Positions 59,836-64,000 of a DNA stretch of 64,000 bases are shown one piece after another (within the stretch, counting starts at the first letter, position 1; each line of letters starts with the position of its first letter). Below the pieces are notes generated by a model. That model did not search any database, was not told the origin of the DNA, and was given only the letters and a program-made list of their open reading frames with translations. Origin of the DNA: Archivesica marissinica (lineage: Eukaryota > Mollusca > Bivalvia > Venerida > Vesicomyidae). Position numbers and translations under genes: made by a program. The DNA is taken from NCBI GenBank assembly GCA_014843695.1, contig CM026400.1, positions 16,816,294 through 16,880,293 on the forward strand, in the 5' to 3' direction.

Positions 59836-60316
59836 TTGTACGTAAACATATACAATTGCATGTTTTTATTCCATACGATCGGAGACAAGATAAAAATGAT
59901 TACAGTAGTAAAGTCAGCTCTTTGGATGTAAACAAACGGGCGCCATTTTGAATGCGCTTTATAGTAACTCATTTGCATATAAGGTAATATAAAGTAGGTC
60001 ACGCGCGTGCGCGTATATTTTTAGTATAGAGTCTATTGATGACGTATCGCGCAACTACCGAGCTCTGTGTACGAAGGCGTATGTCCATATCGGACGATCT
60101 AGTAACAGCGTCTCTACGCGGCGTCCATTTTGGATGACCTCATGATTAAGTTATGTCTGGGCTTATCAGATAATGTACATCTTATAATTCTGTTTCACAC
60201 ATAATGTGACATATGTACGCTAAATGACCATTACATATCCAGAGCGTTAACATTGCTATTGTCACATAAAAATGTTCTTCGAAGACACTAGAGTACGTCT
60301 TCAGTAAGAATAATCA

Positions 60317-60755
60317 GTACCTGGTGGCCCTGCCACGTACCCGGATGACACTCTCCACCCTACGTCTCATGCTTCCAGTCAAACGTCGGATCTGTTCTCG
60401 GGTCAATAACATCCATTCACCATGCAGAGCTGCTTCCAACTGGTCTAAGGTCTGTACTGGGGGGTTCCGTACCTACATTCTCCGCCCACACATGGATTCA
60501 GATCTGGGCTTACCGCTGGCCAGGGTAGAGTTGTCACTGCATTGGCCCTCATGAAATCCACTACGGTACGTGCTATGTGAGGCCTGGCGCTGTCGTCCAT
60601 GTACTGAGGTCGTGTAGCGAGTGGGTGGTTGTCGTGGGACAACGACTGGCTGTAGGACGTCACGGATGTACTGAGCTCCGGTTACGTTCCCCCTGATGGT
60701 GACCAAATCCAGCTCGCAATCATGGGACAGGCATCGCCACACCATAACAGAGCCA
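60317..60755 (-). pseudogene. Tc1-family transposase fragment
   Basis: MVWRCLSHDCELDLVTIRG, then ARPHIARTVVDFMRA with WPAVSPDLNP, and a C-terminal part in another frame (LLTREQIRRLTGSMRRRV). At least two frameshifts. The N-terminal half is missing, and a SINE A copy lies directly at its upstream end. Confidence 0.8.
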
Positions 60756-60768
60756 CCTCCATACGACA

Positions 60769-60998
60769 GGAAGTCGTGATAGCGCAGTGGATGCGCGTTC
60801 GCTTCAGGCGCGAAAGGTCCGGAGATCGGGCCCCGCTGGAGCCGTTACGAGTGTGCCCTTAGGCAAGGCATTTGAATTCCATATTGCCTCTTCTCTCTCC
60901 CTCGTGGATTCCACCAGGAACGAGGTCTCGAGAACGATTTATATAAGTTGGAATAACTCGTTTCGCGATCGAGCTAAAATAAATTTGTATAAAAAAAC
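60769..60998 (+). mobile_element. SINE family A, full-length forward copy
   Basis: Starts GGAAGTCGTGATAGCGCAGT and ends GAGCTAAAATAAATTTGTAT; inverse orientation relative to 59,293-59,523. Confidence 0.85.
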
Positions 60999-61228
60999 CC
61001 CCGGATGAAGTTAAGCAAAGCGGGAAACGAACTGAACTGACAAAAACGTTCTTTTACGACATCGGTATACCGGGATATACTGATCGGTACAGTAACAGCA
61101 ACAATTATGGGGCGACGTTTCGCTATTTATTTAGCATTTATACGGATATCCATAATTCGATTATTAGATATAGGGGTAGCGCCGCGTATGAGCACGATCT
61201 ATGCTGTTTATAATGGAGCTAAGAGACT

Positions 61229-62450
61229 TGGCCTACGAATCTGACGACATCAATTTTTCGACTCGGCGTTAGAGCGTAGAAATCTGTATAATTCGACGGC
61301 GAGACCGATCCGACGGTATCTTTCCTTTATTTATACGGCGAGTAGTTTTCGAGATATCGAGGTTTAAAGATTTTATATATCCTTAAAGTCCCAAATGAAA
61401 ATGAAAAAAATATTTAAACGTAAGTAACGTAACTATACGTTAGTTCTAATATACGCGTATCGACGTCACGAGTCCTACGCTACCCTTCATTTTGATCTAT
61501 CATTAGTCGATATATCTATAATACTGATTATCTCACTTTAATCGTAAATAAGTTTGATCGTCTTTATATTAAATAAAATGACGCTAGAAATATTACAACA
61601 AATTAGTTATTAACTTAACAGATAGTCAAATATCGCTATAGGCTAAACTTTTCTCGAAGAACGGAATTAGTTGATTTCGAAAAACAAAATGGCCTACGAA
61701 TCTGACGTCATCACTTTTTCGACTCGGCGTAAGAGCGTAGGAATCTGTATAATTCGACGTAGTTCGGCGAGACCGATACGACGATAGCTTTACTTTATTT
61801 ATACGGCGAGTAGTTTTCGAGATATCGAGGTTTAAAGATTTTATATATCCTTAAAGTCCCATTAATGGAAATGAAAAAATATTTAAACGTAAGTAAAGTT
61901 ACTATACGTTAGTTCTAATATACGCGTATCGTTGTAACGAGTCCGACGCTACCCTTCATTTTGATCTATCATTATTCGATATATCTATAATACTGATTAT
62001 CTCCCTTTAATCGTAAATAAGTTTGAAGAAAAATGAACTTTCGAGGAAACTGGCCGTGTTTGGTATCGTCGGAAAGATCTCGAAGAGACAATGACGAATC
62101 CGCGACTCAATTAATGGTCCGACCTCATACCGGAAGTAGTGATCCGAAAAACCGTAAGTACCGATATATATTCGTTATATAAGCTTTATTATAGGTCCTA
62201 TCTATCCGGGGGTTTCGATAATCGTACGAAACGATTATACGTTCAGCGCCTACGATTTTCAAAATGGAGGATAAAAATGGCGGGAAAACACTCTCTCTCT
62301 CTTATTAATGATCCATTCGACTAGGAGTGTGTCGCTCCATTTATGTCCGTATCTACCCTTAATTCTAATTACGTAGCTAATGTCCGTACAAAATTACCTC
62401 CCTCTACACATTCTCATTATACCGATAATATGATTATATTTATTATCGTC
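61229..62450 (+). repeat. Third, diverged copy of the inner inverted-repeat arm, with internal duplication
   Basis: Matches 39.8-40.58 kb in the same orientation, including ATTTTCAAAATGGAGGATAA. A segment of about 462 bp is repeated in tandem (starts near 61,229 and 61,691). Similarity stops close to the same inner limit as the arms, where a minisatellite begins. It carries neither the HExxH gene nor an intact 68-aa ORF. Confidence 0.75.
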
Positions 62451-64000
62451 ATTTCGATATCCACTATCTCACCATATCTACATACATTACTTCAAGATAT
62501 ACACACTATCGCACCATATCTACATACATTACTACAATAACTACACACTGTCTCACCATATCTACATACATTACTACAAGATATACACACTATCTCACCA
62601 TATCTACGTACATTACTACAAGATATACACATACTCACCATATCTACATATATCCCACTAAAATCCACTACTCACCATAATTTACATACATTACTAATAA
62701 ATATTACCTATCCACTATATCTCATTCATTACTAACAAGATCACACACTTTTCACCATATTCCTCATTACTCAAGATCTACACACTATACACCATATCTA
62801 CGTACATTCCTACAAGATATACCACTATCTCACCATATTTACGTACATTACTACAAGATATACACAGTATCTCTCCATATATACGTACATTACTACAAGA
62901 TATACACACTATCTCACCATATCTACGTACATTACTACAATAACTACACACTGTCTCACCATATCTACATACATTACTACAAGATATACACACTATCTCA
63001 CCATATATACGTACATTACTACAAGATATACACACTATCTCACCATATCTACGTACATTACTACAATATATACACTCTATCTCACTATATATACATACAT
63101 TACTACAAGATATATCCACTATCTCAACATATTTACATACATTACTACACGATATACACAGTATCTGACCATATCTACGTACATTACAACAATATATATC
63201 CACTATCTCACCATATCTACATACATTTCTACAAGATATACACACTATCTCCCCATATATACGTACATTGCTACTAAATATACACACTATCTCACCAAAT
63301 CTACATACATTACTACAATATATATCCACTATCTCACAATATTTACGTACATTACTACAAGATATACACAGTATCTCACCATATATACATACATTACTAC
63401 AATAACTACAAACTGTCTCACCATATCTACGTACATCACTACAAGATATACACACTATCTCACCATATCTACGTACATTACTACAAGATATACACACTAT
63501 CTCACCATATCTACATATATTACACCAATATAAATCCACTATCTCACCATATCTACATACATTACTAATAGATATATACACTATCTCACTATATATACAT
63601 TCATTACTACAAGATCTACACACTATTTCACCATATATACATTCATTACTACAAGATCTACACACTATCTCACCATATTTACATACATTACTACAAGATA
63701 TACACACTATCTCACCATATCTACGTACATTACTACAAGATATACACACTATCGCACCATATCTACATACATTACTACAATAACTACACACTGTCTCACC
63801 ATATCTACATACATTACTACAAGATATACACACTATCTCACCATATCTACGTACATTACTACAAGATATACACACTATCTCACCATATCTACGTACATTA
63901 CTACAAGTATACACACTATATCACCATATCTACATACATTACAACAATATATATCCACTATCTCACCATATCTACATACATTTCTACAAGATATACACAC
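62451..64000. repeat. 42-bp minisatellite to the window end
   Basis: More than 30 copies of a unit containing CTCACCATATCTACGTACAT and ACTACAAGATATACACACTA, with an eroded patch at 62,640-62,800. The period is a multiple of three, so the reverse strand stays open for 378 codons. Confidence 0.92.

Noticed and set aside
62451..64000. Possible CRISPR array
   Set aside because: There are no unique spacers: the 42-bp units follow each other directly, in a eukaryotic setting.

Overview
The window looks like invertebrate animal genomic DNA. The signs are spliced genes with GT-AG introns, several tRNA-derived SINE families, LINE and DDE-transposon remnants, minisatellites and a fixed-size 1,000-N assembly gap. 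A mollusc is my guess from the style of the repeats; nothing in the sequence proves it.

Positions 1 to about 15,640 are a very AT-rich endogenous virus of the Polinton/Maverick (adintovirus-like) type, cut off on the left by the window edge. It carries the full replication, integration and virion gene set: protein-primed DNA polymerase B (reverse strand), packaging ATPase, integrase with chromodomain, two tandem paralogous minor-capsid (penton-like) proteins, major capsid protein, adenain-like protease, several small basic virion-type proteins and a small membrane protein. Less usual cargo is a seven-knuckle CCHC zinc protein, a deoxynucleoside kinase and a tRNA-Leu(UAA) at the right edge. 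The copy is damaged. The polymerase has two frameshifts, a nonsense codon and an internal deletion that removes palm motif A. The integrase has lost its start codon and has two frameshifts and a stop. The kinase, ATPase, capsid and several small genes carry single lesions. The pentons, the protease and most of the small basic genes are open.

Positions 15,640-34,760 are host DNA filled with mobile elements. There is a DIRS/Ngaro-like gag remnant split by a SINE (19.3-20.5 kb). A complete 6.85-kb DNA transposon follows (21,233-28,080), with 26-bp terminal inverted repeats around a six-exon gene whose splice phases close to an intact 689-codon protein, although its introns hold two SINEs and a 31-bp minisatellite. 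After it come LINE remnants and SINEs.

Positions 34,760-46,069 form a large inverted-repeat structure. Two near-identical arms of about 2.9 kb face each other across a 2.6-kb core. Each arm carries a two-exon gene with an HExxH motif and a short divergent gene. The core holds remnants of a second Polinton lineage (small membrane protein and packaging ATPase). A LINE sits in the left arm only, so the right arm is its empty site. Part of the arm sequence recurs at 61.2-62.4 kb.

Positions 46-64 kb hold more SINEs, a second decayed copy of the same LINE family, a DDE transposase gene running into the assembly gap, a piggyBac-style MITE, Tc1 and reverse-transcriptase fragments, and a 42-bp minisatellite that fills the right end.
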